Shown: positions 53,471 to 62,117, counted from the first letter of the stretch. The stretch: 64,000 bases of DNA from Brevibacillus sp. SYP-B805 (GCF_011059135.1 NZ_JAALGD010000016.1:1-64000), one strand, 5' to 3'. Made by a program: numbers and translations. Notes: a model not told the origin generated them from the sequence alone.

Positions 53471-53502
53471 ATTTGTAACCTTTTGGCGAAAGGCGGCACT
53501 AA
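53471..53502 (+). promoter_or_regulatory. putative ECF-type promoter of the secreted YcdB-like gene
   Basis: The same 15-bp ATTTGTAACCTTTTG as upstream of the sigma factor, with CACTAATA about 17 bp downstream of the TGTAAC core. It starts 13 bases after the upstream stop codon, so the downstream gene can be a second sigma target. Confidence 0.55.
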
Positions 53503-53547
53503 TAGAGGAAACCATTCCACAATCTGGCGAGTAGGAGAGGATGTATG

Positions 53548-54699
53548 ATGAAGATGAACAAACTGGTAAGCGCGCTGCTGGCGGTCAGCCTGCTGGCGAT
53601 TTCTCCGGCGTGGGCCGAACCGCAACCAAAGATACCGGCTCAACCGGTCAAGAAATTGCCGAAGGCGGACGAATTGCCCAAAGCCGTGTTTGAATCCATC
53701 GAGCGCTTGGGACAAACATTCCCACAGTTGAAATCGTATGACAAGATCGATGTGAATGACCTTGTCCGGAACAAGGTGACAGTGGGCCTGCTTAAACGGG
53801 ACCCGAATGCGGCAACGGTCGATCCGAACGGAGTCGTACACGATCTGACAGGACTTGCCATACTGGAACTGGACTTGACAACAGGGGAAGTCCAGCGCAT
53901 CACCATGATGGGCAAACGGCCGTCTTCAACAGAAATCCCTGTTGAGGAAGTGATCGCCAAGTCGAAGGAGTATCTGCAGGCCCTTTTGGGGAAACAGGCA
54001 GAGATGTATCACAAGGTCTCGGTTTGGCCTATAGAGACATTTGAACTGGGGCAGAAAAAACGGCTGTATTCCCAGATCAACTATAAAGCCCCTGTTGGCG
54101 GAGATTCAGGTAAGGCCGACTATGTGGAGATCACGCTCCTGAACAACGGCGATTTCCTGGAATACAGCAGGAAAACCTTGCCCGTTGCTTACGATTCCTG
54201 GTACGGCGCGGAACTGGACAAACGGGTCAGGCCCAATGACGTCCTGTCGGAGGATGCGGCAAGGACGCTGGAAAAAATGCGGACACTTTTCCCTCTGATG
54301 CGGAATTATCCTGTCGAAAGGATTATTGCAGGGGATGACGGCACAGCGAAAATCTATCTGCAAAAAGATAAGGCGAATCCGTATCCGGGCATTTATATGA
54401 AGTTTGATGAGAAGGGAGAGATCCTTAACTTCCTGATCGTTGATCCGAGCCTGAACAAACCGGCCGCTGACGAAGCGGCAAAACGGAAAGCGGCCGACTT
54501 TTTGAAAAGCTATCTGGGTGAAACGGCAGCCGGCTATCGACTGACCGGAGTCAGCGCCAACACACACACGCATAACACGCCGAAAGGTCCCGTCCAACAA
54601 ACCTTTGCACGGGTATCTTTTACAAACGCAAGCACATCCGAAACCATCCATATCGACGTTGCTTCCACCGGTGACGTGTGTGGAATTGACAGAGATTAG
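53548..54699 (+). CDS. secreted YcdB/PepSY-like repeat protein
   Basis: A signal peptide (about residues 1-25, ending AWA) precedes a 355-residue extracellular protein with two YcdB/PepSY-like regions (VFESIERLGQTFPQLKSYD..VHDLTGLAILELDLTTGEVQRI; AARTLEKMRTLFPLMRNYPVERI..GIYMKFDEKGEILNFLIVDPS). It resembles the extracellular half of the preceding protein, suggesting a sensor and decoy or inhibitor pair. ATG 53548 follows AGGAGAGG at 7 bases; ATG 53545 and 53554 are alternatives. Confidence 0.75.
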   Translation: MKMNKLVSALLAVSLLAISPAWAEPQPKIPAQPVKKLPKADELPKAVFESIERLGQTFPQLKSYDKIDVNDLVRNKVTVGLLKRDPNAATVDPNGVVHDLTGLAILELDLTTGEVQRITMMGKRPSSTEIPVEEVIAKSKEYLQALLGKQAEMYHKVSVWPIETFELGQKKRLYSQINYKAPVGGDSGKADYVEITLLNNGDFLEYSRKTLPVAYDSWYGAELDKRVRPNDVLSEDAARTLEKMRTLFPLMRNYPVERIIAGDDGTAKIYLQKDKANPYPGIYMKFDEKGEILNFLIVDPSLNKPAADEAAKRKAADFLKSYLGETAAGYRLTGVSANTHTHNTPKGPVQQTFARVSFTNASTSETIHIDVASTGDVCGIDRD

Positions 54700-54727
54700 G
54701 CTGTCCGGTTTTATACCGGCAGCTTTT
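54700..54727 (+). terminator. terminator of the secreted YcdB-like gene
   Basis: GCTG-CCGGT pairs with ACCGG-CAGC, followed by TTTTTT; starts right after the stop codon. Confidence 0.88.
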
Positions 54728-54797
54728 TTCGTTCTTCGCCGCCCCGCCTCCGCATAGGCTGGCTGTAGGGAAATTCGGACAAAGGAGCGGTGGCGGC

Positions 54798-55139
54798 ATG
54801 GAGCAGATTTTTGCCCGATATTATGAATTGAAGCAGCTGCAAAAAGAGATCGAGGAGGAGGTGGAGACGCTGCGCAAACAGATCCTGGAGCTGTATCCGG
54901 GACCGTACACGGCGGAGAGCGGTCCATACAAGTGCATTATTTCTTACCAGGAACGGAAGGAGTATGATGACAATCTCCTGTACAAGGCGCTGCCTGACAA
55001 GGAGATCTGGCGGCTGGTGTCAAAGGCCGATGCAGGAAAAATCAACGGGCTGCTGAAGTTGAATGTGATCAGTGACGAGATTCTGCAGGGAACCTATGTG
55101 GTGAGGCAGATTCCCGTGATAAAGGTGCAAAAAACATGA
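54798..55139 (+). CDS. small coiled-coil hypothetical protein
   Basis: 113 residues; the first 30 are a strong coiled coil (LKQLQKEIEEEVETLRKQILEL), followed by a compact alpha/beta-looking part (YKCIISYQERKEYDDNLLYKAL, GKINGLLKLNVISDEIL). It has the look of small phage or mobile-element proteins, but no family is identified. AAAGGAG precedes ATG 54798. Its terminator is the right-hand hairpin of repeat copy 2. Confidence 0.65.
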   Translation: MEQIFARYYELKQLQKEIEEEVETLRKQILELYPGPYTAESGPYKCIISYQERKEYDDNLLYKALPDKEIWRLVSKADAGKINGLLKLNVISDEILQGTYVVRQIPVIKVQKT

Positions 55140-55151
55140 GTGGTAAAACCA

Positions 55152-55449
55152 AAATCCCCCGTTAACCGGGGGATTCAATGTGCAGACAACGTTGGTCGAT
55201 CATGGGTAATGGTTCCTGCTCGCTCTCTTGACGACCCGCGAGGAAGTGGGGCGTGTCCGCTCCGAAACGCGACGCGGGCAGGGGGCTCAACATCTGGGCG
55301 TCTCAGGGATGTGAGACTCACGCCCCCTGAGACCCCGCGTCTTTGTTTCTCCACTGAGCCGGTCGTCAAAGGAGCTCACCTGGCCCCATTACTCCATACC
55401 CCAAGCAGAAGTTTGTCATCAGTCTAAATCCCCCGTTAACCGGGGGATT
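55152..55449 (-). repeat. terminator-flanked structured repeat element, copy 2
   Basis: A 250-bp element (55176-55425, reading leftwards) between exact 24-bp direct repeats (55152-55175 and 55426-55449), each a complete hairpin AATCCCCC..GGGGGATT. Outer stem arms at 55361-55375 and 55222-55236 keep the same sequences as copy 1, while loops differ (CATCCC for CTTCGC). It lies downstream of yutJ in the sense direction, inside a bidirectional terminator shared with the + strand coiled-coil gene. Confidence 0.85.
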
Positions 55450-55457
55450 TTTACACG

Positions 55458-56525
55458 CTATCCGAGATGTTTTTTGTACATCCAGAGGACGCCGCTTTTC
55501 ATGACACGCGGCATTTGACCGACGAGGGAAACTTTCCCCATCACGCCGAAGCCTTCTTTTTTGCCAAGGGAACCGAGGACCCCTTTTAGCTTGATCGGCG
55601 GCAGGCTGGGGGGATAGGTTTCGCCTTTGGTGTCCCGCACCAGCAGCATGGCGATCTGCTCGCCCTGCACCTCGGCCAGTTGGGCGCTCGGTGCATGCGG
55701 CAGGCTCGCACAGTCTCCCACCACATAGACGTTGGGGTGGGTGGGAATCTGATGGTAGCTGTTCAGGACAATCCGTCCGATGCCGTCCTGTTCCACCGGC
55801 AGCTCACGGGCGATGCGGTTGGCTTGAATGCCCGCTGTCCAGACGATCGCATGGCTCTCCAGCGGCTGATTGTGGTTGAACACGATGCCCGGTTCCACCC
55901 GGTTGACATTGGCCTTTGAAATCAACTGCACATCGTGTTCAATAAACCACTGGGACGCGTACTGCCGCAGCTTTTGGGGAAACGGGCTGAGGATGCTTTC
56001 CCCGCGGTCGAGGATGCGGATATTCAGATCCGGACGGCTCTCCCGCAGTTCCGAAGCCAGTTCCACCCCGCTCAAGCCGCCCCCGACGATGGTTACCTGG
56101 TCGTACGGGTTCAGGTTGTTGAGAGCGGCATAGGTGGTGCGTGTGGCGCTCAGTGTCTGAATCGAATACGTGTAAAGGTCTGCGCCCGGAATGTCGTGGT
56201 AGCGATCTTCACAGCCAAGCCCGATCACCAGCCAGGTGTAGGGCAGCATATCGCCATCGGCAAACACAACATGCTGTGTATCCAGATCGACGCGTACCAC
56301 TTCGCCAAGCTTCACCTGCAAGCGCGGGTTGCTGGGAAAGGGAACGCGAATCGCATGCTCAGGCTCCGTTCCGGCCGCGAGTGCGTAATACTCGGTTTTC
56401 AAACCGTGAAACGACATTCGGTCAACCAAGGTAATCCCTACATCGTCAGGCAAGTCGGCGGCCAGCAGGCGTTCCAGAATGCGCAGTCCGCCGTAGCCGC
56501 CCCCAAGGATGACTATTTGCTTCAT
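55458..56525 (-). CDS. yutJ: type II NADH dehydrogenase-like flavoprotein YutJ
   Basis: 355 residues of the NDH-2 family. FAD motif IVILGGGYGGLRILERL at the N-terminus, NAD motif VTIVGGGLSGVELASELRE, and FAD-binding VYVVGDCASLPHAPSAQ with WTAGIQAN. Lacks a clear C-terminal membrane helix. ATG 56525 is chosen over a longer open frame because the Rossmann motif starts at residue 4. Whether it reduces quinone or another acceptor is unknown. Confidence 0.88.
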   Translation of the reverse strand: MKQIVILGGGYGGLRILERLLAADLPDDVGITLVDRMSFHGLKTEYYALAAGTEPEHAIRVPFPSNPRLQVKLGEVVRVDLDTQHVVFADGDMLPYTWLVIGLGCEDRYHDIPGADLYTYSIQTLSATRTTYAALNNLNPYDQVTIVGGGLSGVELASELRESRPDLNIRILDRGESILSPFPQKLRQYASQWFIEHDVQLISKANVNRVEPGIVFNHNQPLESHAIVWTAGIQANRIARELPVEQDGIGRIVLNSYHQIPTHPNVYVVGDCASLPHAPSAQLAEVQGEQIAMLLVRDTKGETYPPSLPPIKLKGVLGSLGKKEGFGVMGKVSLVGQMPRVMKSGVLWMYKKHLG

Positions 56526-56693
56526 ACGAGGTCTGTTCCTTTCTTCACCGAATAAAAACCATGAAAAATGTACCCATTCTATTTTTGTCCGACTGCCACA
56601 AAAATGCAAGAAGAATCTTTTTCCCATCGCGTGAATGCTGGATTTTTCCCGGGAACGAGGTACAATAAGGGATGAGAAAGACAGGTGACAAAC

Positions 56694-56957
56694 ATGAAAG
56701 CATTGGTTGAATTTTGCTCCAGCAATGTATCATCCTATACCAAGCCGGTCATGGAAGCGTTGGAGAATGCTCCGGATTTGGATGTGGACGTGATGGAATA
56801 CGGATGTCTCGGCCACTGCGGTGAATGCTACATGAAGCCGTTTGCGCTGGTCAACGGGGATTACGTCGAGGCGGATTCGCCGGAAGAGCTGCTGGCGCGC
56901 ATCAAACAAAAAGTACAGGAAGACCAGGATAAATGGGAGAAGGACTTTCCTTTCTAG
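56694..56957 (+). CDS. yuzB: YuzB (DUF1450) protein
   Basis: 87 residues with Cys at EFCSSN and a CLGHCGEC cluster, resembling small thioredoxin-fold/Fe-S associated proteins of Bacilli. ATG 56694 follows AGGTGA. Divergent from yutJ, as in B. subtilis where these genes are near neighbours. Confidence 0.85.
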   Translation: MKALVEFCSSNVSSYTKPVMEALENAPDLDVDVMEYGCLGHCGECYMKPFALVNGDYVEADSPEELLARIKQKVQEDQDKWEKDFPF

Positions 56958-56972
56958 GAAGGTCCTTCTTCA
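56937..56972. terminator. terminator between yuzB and mqnE
   Basis: GAAGGAC and GTCCTTC with an inner TTCC/GGAA form a stem that overlaps the yuzB stop codon, followed by TTCTTC; the complement can serve mqnE. Confidence 0.7.
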
Positions 56973-56976
56973 TGTA

Positions 56977-58152
56977 CTAGTATTCCTTAATCACTTGATA
57001 GAATGTATCCCGTTCAACGGCTTTTTTGCCGGCCCCCCGAATCAGCCAGACCAGCTCATCCACGGTCAAGGCCTGTTGGGTGAGGGCGCCCACCGCATGG
57101 CTGATGCGCTCTTCAATCAGCGTGCCGTGGACGTCGGAGGTTCCCATCGTCAGGGATACCTGTGTCAGTTGCGTGCCGATATTGATGAAGTAAGCCTTGA
57201 TATGCTGCACGTTATCCAGCATCAAGCGGCTGATCGCCAATGTCTTCAGGTCATCGATGGCGGAAGTGCGCAGCTTGATCCCGGCGGTCACTTTCTTCGG
57301 CTGCACGGCCAGCGGAATGAATACCATGAAGCCGTTGGTCTCATCCTGCAGTTCGCGGATCCGCAGCATGTGGATCAGGCGTTCTTCCCGCGTCTCGATG
57401 GAGCCGTACAGCATGGTGGCATGGGTGCGCAGGCCCAGCTGATGGGCGGTGCGATGGACTTCCAGCCATTGATCGGTGCTGGCTTTCTCCGGGCTCATCT
57501 TCTCCCGGTAACGCTCCGTCAGGATCTCCGCGCCGCCGCCCGGCAGGGTGTCAAGGCCGGCCTTGATCAGTTCCTCAATCACTTCGCGGAACGACAGGCC
57601 CGCGATGCGCGAAAAGAATTCGATTTCCGCGCCTGTATACGCTTTGATCGTCACATGCGGATACGCCTTTTTCAACGTCCGGATCGTGTCCAGATAGTAA
57701 TCGAAGCCGACATGCTGGTTGTGGCCGCCGACGATGTGGAACTCGCGGATGCCGTCATGGTAGCGGGTGCCCACGTAATGGAGCAGTTCATCCATGCTCA
57801 TCGTGTAGGCGCCCTCTTCCCCCTGATCCCGACGGAAGCCACAGAACTTGCAGTGGGCCTCACAGACGTTGGTCGGATTGATGTACATGTTCTGAATAAA
57901 GTAAACGCGATCCCCGTTTTTGCGCTGGTTGACCAGATTGGCCAGCTGCCCGATCGTCAGCAGGTCTCCGGATTCATAGAGAGCCAGTCCGTCCTGGAGG
58001 GTGAGTCGTTCTCCGTTGATCACCTTTTCCGCCACCCCGGCCAATGCTTTGTCCTGGGTCGAAAGCGTCTCAATTGCCACAAGGCTCACATCCTTTTCAT
58101 CATTCGTTAAATATGCGTGCTGCTCGATCATCATGCGACAGGCATTCGCCAT
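56977..58152 (-). CDS. mqnE: aminofutalosine synthase MqnE (radical SAM)
   Basis: 391-residue radical SAM enzyme of the futalosine menaquinone pathway. The cluster motif is CEAHCKFCGF, followed by REFHIVGGHN, KAYTGAEIEFFSRIAG, LPGGGAEI and MLYGSIET. The GEEGAYTMS segment fits MqnE rather than MqnC. It implies menaquinone is made at least partly by the alternative pathway; other mqn genes are outside the window. ATG 58152 follows GAGAGGAA. Confidence 0.9.
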   Translation of the reverse strand: MANACRMMIEQHAYLTNDEKDVSLVAIETLSTQDKALAGVAEKVINGERLTLQDGLALYESGDLLTIGQLANLVNQRKNGDRVYFIQNMYINPTNVCEAHCKFCGFRRDQGEEGAYTMSMDELLHYVGTRYHDGIREFHIVGGHNQHVGFDYYLDTIRTLKKAYPHVTIKAYTGAEIEFFSRIAGLSFREVIEELIKAGLDTLPGGGAEILTERYREKMSPEKASTDQWLEVHRTAHQLGLRTHATMLYGSIETREERLIHMLRIRELQDETNGFMVFIPLAVQPKKVTAGIKLRTSAIDDLKTLAISRLMLDNVQHIKAYFINIGTQLTQVSLTMGTSDVHGTLIEERISHAVGALTQQALTVDELVWLIRGAGKKAVERDTFYQVIKEY

Positions 58153-58298
58153 CCGATATTCCTCTCAAAGCATATCTATTATAAATCTCTTTCCAGCGGG
58201 GAACAATACAAGAAGTATGTCAGGAAAGGAAAGATCCAGTAAGATACAAAAATTTACAAAAAATGGCTTTCCAAGACAAATGTCCTAGGAAAATATAT

Positions 58299-58327
58299 TT
58301 GCGATTTACAATTTGTTCCTGTAAAAT
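58299..58327 (+). promoter_or_regulatory. probable promoter of the Spo0E-like gene
   Basis: TTGCGA (58299-58304) and TAAAAT (58322-58327) with a 17-bp spacer, 34 bases upstream of the GTG start. Confidence 0.55.
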
Positions 58328-58360
58328 GATAGGCATTAAGGCGTGATGGAGGAGATTAAG

Positions 58361-58582
58361 GTGCAGGATAAATTGCTCGAGAAAATCGAACTCCTTCGAC
58401 AGCAAATGGTAAAGATCGGTGTAGAGTACGGTTTGGATCATCCGGACGTTTTGAAATACAGCAAACAGATCGATGAACTTCACAATGAGCTGATGGGGCT
58501 GGATCATGGACTGCCCAAGGCAGATCGAAAGAAAAAACCTTACCGCTTTTACCTGTTGGAAAACAGAGCCAATTTCGCTTGA
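58361..58582 (+). CDS. Spo0E-family aspartyl-phosphate phosphatase
   Basis: Small helical Spo0E-like protein (73 residues) with the signature VLKYSKQIDELHNEL (Spo0E SQxLD motif). It dephosphorylates Spo0A~P and so restrains sporulation. GTG 58361 is chosen because GGAGGAG at 58348-58354 is an ideal ribosome binding site; the ATG 58346 and GTG 58343 starts lie before it. Confidence 0.88.
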   Translation: MQDKLLEKIELLRQQMVKIGVEYGLDHPDVLKYSKQIDELHNELMGLDHGLPKADRKKKPYRFYLLENRANFA

Positions 58583-58586
58583 TGAA

Positions 58587-58606
58587 GAGGGGGTGCCCCC
58601 TCTTTT
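58587..58606 (+). terminator. terminator of the Spo0E-like gene
   Basis: GAGGGG/CCCCTC stem with tetraloop GTGC-type, followed by TTTT, beginning 4 bases after the stop. Confidence 0.8.
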
Positions 58607-58741
58607 GTGCGTTTGGGCCGGCAGGGCTTGGCCAGGTTGGCAGCGGAACCTTGTTCCCGGCCGGCTTTCTCGGTATACTGAAAGGGAGGCGGTGCACACG
58701 TTAGGCCTGCCTCATGGATCAATGGCTGCAAAGGAGGGATC

Positions 58742-59104
58742 ATGATGATCACGCTCACGGAACAAGCGAGCCAAAAAGTGAAGGAGATGCTGCAGGCGGA
58801 AAACAATCCCAACCTGTTTCTGCGCGTCGGCGTGCGCCCGGGGGGCTGCAGCGGCTTTACCTACGGCATGGGTTGGGATCAGGAGATGAAGGAAGGCGAC
58901 CAAACCTTCGAGCAGAACGGCATCAAAATTGTTGTCGACAAGGACAGCTATGCATATATCAAAGGTACGGAGATCGACTACAAGGAGTCGTTGATGGGCG
59001 GAGGCTTCTCCATTCACAATCCCAACGCCATCGCTTCCTGCGGCTGCGGGTCTTCCTTCCGCACGGCGACGGACGAAGGGAAAGCGGAGAAGTGCGACGA
59101 GTGA
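58742..59104 (+). CDS. yutM: A-type Fe-S carrier (HesB/IscA family, YutM)
   Basis: 120 residues with the three conserved Cys: PGGCSGF and CGCGSSF at the C-terminus. Delivers Fe-S clusters to targets. ATG 58742 (or 58745) follows AAGGAGGGATC. An AACCTTCCC/GGGAAGGTT terminator follows. Confidence 0.92.
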   Translation: MMITLTEQASQKVKEMLQAENNPNLFLRVGVRPGGCSGFTYGMGWDQEMKEGDQTFEQNGIKIVVDKDSYAYIKGTEIDYKESLMGGGFSIHNPNAIASCGCGSSFRTATDEGKAEKCDE

Positions 59105-59134
59105 GTGGACAGCAACCAACAGACTGATCAGGAT

Positions 59135-59184
59135 AACCTTCCCAGGCGCTGCGGATGCCATCCCAGATTGCCGGGAAGGTTTTC
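59135..59184 (+). terminator. terminator of yutM
   Basis: AACCTTCCC (59135-59143) pairs with GGGAAGGTT (59173-59181), followed by TTTCTT; the loop is about 29 bases. Confidence 0.75.
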
Positions 59185-59215
59185 TTGCACTTTCACCCTT
59201 TGGGGGGGAGCGTGC

Positions 59216-59231
59216 GCTTAAGTCGGCGGGG
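59216..59231 (+). repeat. GCTNAAGTCGGCGGGG repeat, member D
   Basis: GCTTAAGTCGGCGGGG followed by TTTT, nearly identical over about 27 bp to the right end of member C (38290-38316). Only the right end is present. Confidence 0.7.
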
Positions 59232-59304
59232 TTTTATTGCGCTGTCCTCATTGGTGTTCGGGGCTGCGACAGCAGAAATTCGTGAAGGAAAAGAGGGAAT
59301 GGGA

Positions 59305-59460
59305 ATGGACGGTTTGGTTTTGGCCGGAGCAGTCGTGTTTGCGATGCTGACCCTGTCCAGCCTGCATGTCCTGATCAAGCAGCTGGACAACCACTCCAAA
59401 AGGCAGGCGGAGATCATCGCGCTGCTGACGGAGATCAGGGACAGCGTCAAGAGGAAATAA
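59305..59460 (+). CDS. small membrane protein, 51 residues
   Basis: ATG 59305 has AAGAGGG 7 bases upstream; an ATG at 59299 is also possible, and longer open-frame versions lack a start signal. The product has one hydrophobic helix (LVLAGAVVFAMLTLSSLHVLI) followed by a charged amphipathic helix (QAEIIALLTEIRDSVKRK). No family assigned. Confidence 0.6.
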   Translation: MDGLVLAGAVVFAMLTLSSLHVLIKQLDNHSKRQAEIIALLTEIRDSVKRK

Positions 59461-59657
59461 GGCTGGCGGCGAAAGCTTTCTTTGCGGCATGGGAATAATC
59501 CTCCCTTCTTCGGCGCACTAACTATAATATCGGCAAAAGATTTCCAGCCGGCCATGGAGGGGGGACGGCAGCCTTCTCACCGTTTCCCATGTCTTGTCGT
59601 TTTTCCCCTTTATGGCCGTAATCAAGCCCTGAAACCGAAAAGGAGTGACAGACTACC

Positions 59658-60308
59658 ATGAAGCATTGGAAGCAAGTCTTGCTGGCATCCGCGCTGGCCG
59701 GTGCGCTCGCCGTGCCGTTTGTCGTGCGGGCGGAAGAAGGGACGAACCCGGGAGCCCCCATCCCCGGGCAGCTCAAGCAAACCATCCAGCATCAATGGGA
59801 GGGGCATCAGCCGGCGCATAAACAGCATCGCGGCCGCCATGCGCTGTTTCTGGGGGCGCACCGCAAAATGTACCTGACCCTGCTGGCGGAGAAATACACC
59901 CCGGGCAGCGTGGCGGAGTGGAAAGCGGCATTTGCCGAGCGGGAACGGCTGGTAGCGGAGTGGAAGGCGCGCAAAGCGACAGAACAACCCTCCGATGCAG
60001 AAAGACAGGCGCGCAGGGAGCAGTTCACCAAATTGGCGCAGGAGCTGAAAGCCAAGGTGGCGAAAGGCGAGCTGACGAAAGAACAGATGAAGGAACAACT
60101 GGCCCAATGGCGGGAAGAACACGGAGGGAAAGACAGGAAGGGGCTGCGGGAAGCCCTGCAGCCGTTCAAGCAGGTCCACGAGGAGTTCGACGCCGCGATC
60201 AAGTCGCAGGATGCGGCTGCCATCCGGGCCGTGCTGCCAAAGCTGCTGGACGAAGTGAAGACCGTCAACCGGCACTTGGCGGCCAAGCTGGAGCAAAAGA
60301 AGAGCTAG
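59658..60308 (+). CDS. secreted helical charged protein of unknown function
   Basis: 216 residues. A signal peptide (about 1-25) is followed by a His-rich segment (HQWEGHQPAHKQHRGRHALF) and a mainly helical, Lys/Glu/Ala-rich domain (VAEWKAAFAERERLVAEWKARK, ELTKEQMKEQLAQWREEHGG). Composition suggests an extracytoplasmic coiled-coil chaperone-like or metal-binding protein, but no known family is clear. AAAAGGAGTGACAG precedes ATG 59658. Confidence 0.7.
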   Translation: MKHWKQVLLASALAGALAVPFVVRAEEGTNPGAPIPGQLKQTIQHQWEGHQPAHKQHRGRHALFLGAHRKMYLTLLAEKYTPGSVAEWKAAFAERERLVAEWKARKATEQPSDAERQARREQFTKLAQELKAKVAKGELTKEQMKEQLAQWREEHGGKDRKGLREALQPFKQVHEEFDAAIKSQDAAAIRAVLPKLLDEVKTVNRHLAAKLEQKKS

Positions 60309-60315
60309 AGTTCTT

Positions 60316-60594
60316 TCAGGAAAACAGCCCCGTCTGGAGATCGGCAGCCGTCCACTCGGGGATCGCCAGCCGCTGCTCCCGGCGGCAGGACGGACACCAG
60401 GCGACATGTACGCAGAGGTGCTGCTGCCGATCGGGCAGGCCGTTGGACAGCTTGCTCTCGTCGATGGGCATGTACGGGCTGTAATCGCCGTAGTAATCGT
60501 ACAGGCGGCCGGCATCTTCCATGCTGCGGCCGCAGTCCGGGCAGCCGGCATAGAGTCCGGCCAAACCGTTGCACACGGGACAGAGATGGTTCAC
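60316..60594 (-). CDS. small zinc-ribbon-type protein
   Basis: 92 residues from GTG 60594, which is placed 6 bases after AGGGGGTG; a GTG at 60603 lies inside that site. Two CxxC pairs near the N-terminus (CPVCNG, CPDCGR) and a later CPSC suggest zinc-ribbon binding. The C-terminal CPSCRREQRLAIPEW could bind metal with an upstream His/Cys. Convergent with the secreted-protein gene. Function unknown. Confidence 0.7.
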   Translation of the reverse strand: MNHLCPVCNGLAGLYAGCPDCGRSMEDAGRLYDYYGDYSPYMPIDESKLSNGLPDRQQHLCVHVAWCPSCRREQRLAIPEWTAADLQTGLFS

Positions 60595-60683
60595 GTGAGG
60601 CACCCCCTGTCTCTACTGTGCGCAGCCGCTTGAAGGGATATGCACCGAAGATGCCGCCCACCGCGATGCGCCGGTCGGAACCC

Positions 60684-60716
60684 CAAAAAAGCTCCCCTGT
60701 CTGTAGACAGGGGAGC
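60684..60716 (-). terminator. terminator of the ferredoxin/flavodoxin reductase gene
   Basis: AGCTCCCCTGTC/GACAGGGGAGCT with TGTA loop; on the minus strand it is followed by six T. Confidence 0.93.
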
Positions 60717-60721
60717 TGCGC

Positions 60722-61729
60722 TTACTTGAAGCCTTCCATGCTGGAAGAGTGGTGCGGCTGCACTTTGGCATCCGGGTTGATGTAGGCCATCGCATTGTTG
60801 ACGGCGGTGGGCGCTTCGCCGAAACCGACGGCGATCAGCTTCACCTTGCCGGGATAGGTGGCGATGTCACCCGCAGCATAGATGCCGGGGATGTTGGTCT
60901 CCATTTTGGAGTTGACCACGATGGCGCCTTTCTCCAGCTGCAGCCCCCAGTTTTTGATCGGGCCGAGCGAAGAGATGAAGCCGAAGTTGACAATCACCGC
61001 GTCCACGTCGATCTGTTTCTCTTCCTTGGTGCTGTTGTTCTGGATGGTAATACGTTCGATGCGCTCGCCGCCATGGAGCTGGGTGAGTTCGTAAGGGGTC
61101 AGTACGTTTACCTTGGAGGCCATCAGCGTCTCGACACTGTGTTCGTGTGCACGGAATTTGTCGCGGCGGTGAATCAGGTGAACTTCCTGCGCGATCGGCT
61201 CCAGCATCAGGGCCCAGTCAACGGCGGAGTCGCCGCCGCCAAAGACGGCCACGCGCTGTCCTTTAAAGGAATTCAGGTCGGTCACGAAGTAGTGCAGGTT
61301 CGACTTTTCATATTTCGCGGCATCCGGGTGTTCCAGCCTGCGCGGTTCGAAAGCGCCGACACCGGCCGTGATGATGACCGCGCGGGAGTAGTGGATGCCT
61401 TTGTCCGTCGTCAGTTCGAAAACCTGATCGTCTCTTTTGACGACGTTTTCCACTTTTTCTTCCAGGCAGATGGTGGGGTTAAAGTGGGCAATCTGCTGTT
61501 TCAACCCGTCGACCAAATCCTGGGCAAGCACTTTCGGAAAGCCGGCTACGTCATAGATATATTTTTCCGGATATAAAGCGGCAAGCTGTCCACCCAGTTG
61601 GGGCATGCTTTCAATAATCTTGACGCTGGCCTGACGCATTCCCCCGTAAAACGCGGTAAACAGGCCGGCGGGGCCTCCACCGACAACGGTGATGTCGTAG
61701 ATCTGCTCGTCCCTTTGCAACAAACTCAA
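60722..61729 (-). CDS. yumC: ferredoxin--NADP reductase, thioredoxin-reductase-like (YumC)
   Basis: 335-residue FAD/NADP flavoprotein of the TrxR-like FNR class of Bacilli. FAD motif [25 protein letters not shown] motif [17 protein letters not shown], terminal FAD motif [14 protein letters not shown]; the CxxC of thioredoxin reductases is absent. TTG 61729 has GGAGGTGC upstream, and begins the typical S-L-L residues before the FAD fold; longer frames have no start signal. Confidence 0.93.
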   Translation of the reverse strand: MSLLQRDEQIYDITVVGGGPAGLFTAFYGGMRQASVKIIESMPQLGGQLAALYPEKYIYDVAGFPKVLAQDLVDGLKQQIAHFNPTICLEEKVENVVKRDDQVFELTTDKGIHYSRAVIITAGVGAFEPRRLEHPDAAKYEKSNLHYFVTDLNSFKGQRVAVFGGGDSAVDWALMLEPIAQEVHLIHRRDKFRAHEHSVETLMASKVNVLTPYELTQLHGGERIERITIQNNSTKEEKQIDVDAVIVNFGFISSLGPIKNWGLQLEKGAIVVNSKMETNIPGIYAAGDIATYPGKVKLIAVGFGEAPTAVNNAMAYINPDAKVQPHHSSSMEGFK

Positions 61730-61852
61730 ACCAAGCACCTCCAGAAAGATGTCAGAATTCTGAGCACACTTTCCTATTATAAACATCCTGCCACCAGAAA
61801 AAAAGCGGAGAAAAAGTGAGCGTTTCCCTGCTGATTCCCTGCGAATTATCTC

Positions 61853-61931
61853 TTGCAAGAAGAAGCGGTTTCCTGCTAATATGAAGTTGATTGTGAACAG
61901 TTTGTGAACTCGATTGTGCTTTTTTTCACAG
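61853..61931 (+). promoter_or_regulatory. ndh promoter with putative Rex operator
   Basis: TTGCAA (61853-61858) and TAATAT (61877-61882) with an 18-bp spacer form a promoter. Downstream at 61914-61931 lies TTGTG-N8-CACAG, close to the Rex consensus TTGTGAANNNNTTCACAA, with two further TTGTGAA half-sites at about 61890-61908. Rex would repress ndh when NADH/NAD is low. The remaining ~180 bases before ndh show no gene. Confidence 0.6.
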
Positions 61932-62117
61932 ATGGGTTGTTGGCACTCATACGGATCACGCAATTTTCCTTTCTTTTTGGGCACCTTAAAGATACCTACC
62001 TACGTGAAAAATGGCACAAACTTCCAGACGGTTCCATGACACGGCTGATCCGCTGCGGCGGAGGAACGCACTGCAGGCGGGCACCCAAAAAACAGATAGG
62101 AATGGAAGGGATCAACC

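Noticed and set aside
54798-55139. Coiled-coil gene next to repeat copy 2 considered as the element's mobility protein
   Set aside because: It lies outside the direct repeats, has no catalytic motifs, and no relative is near copy 1 or copy 3.
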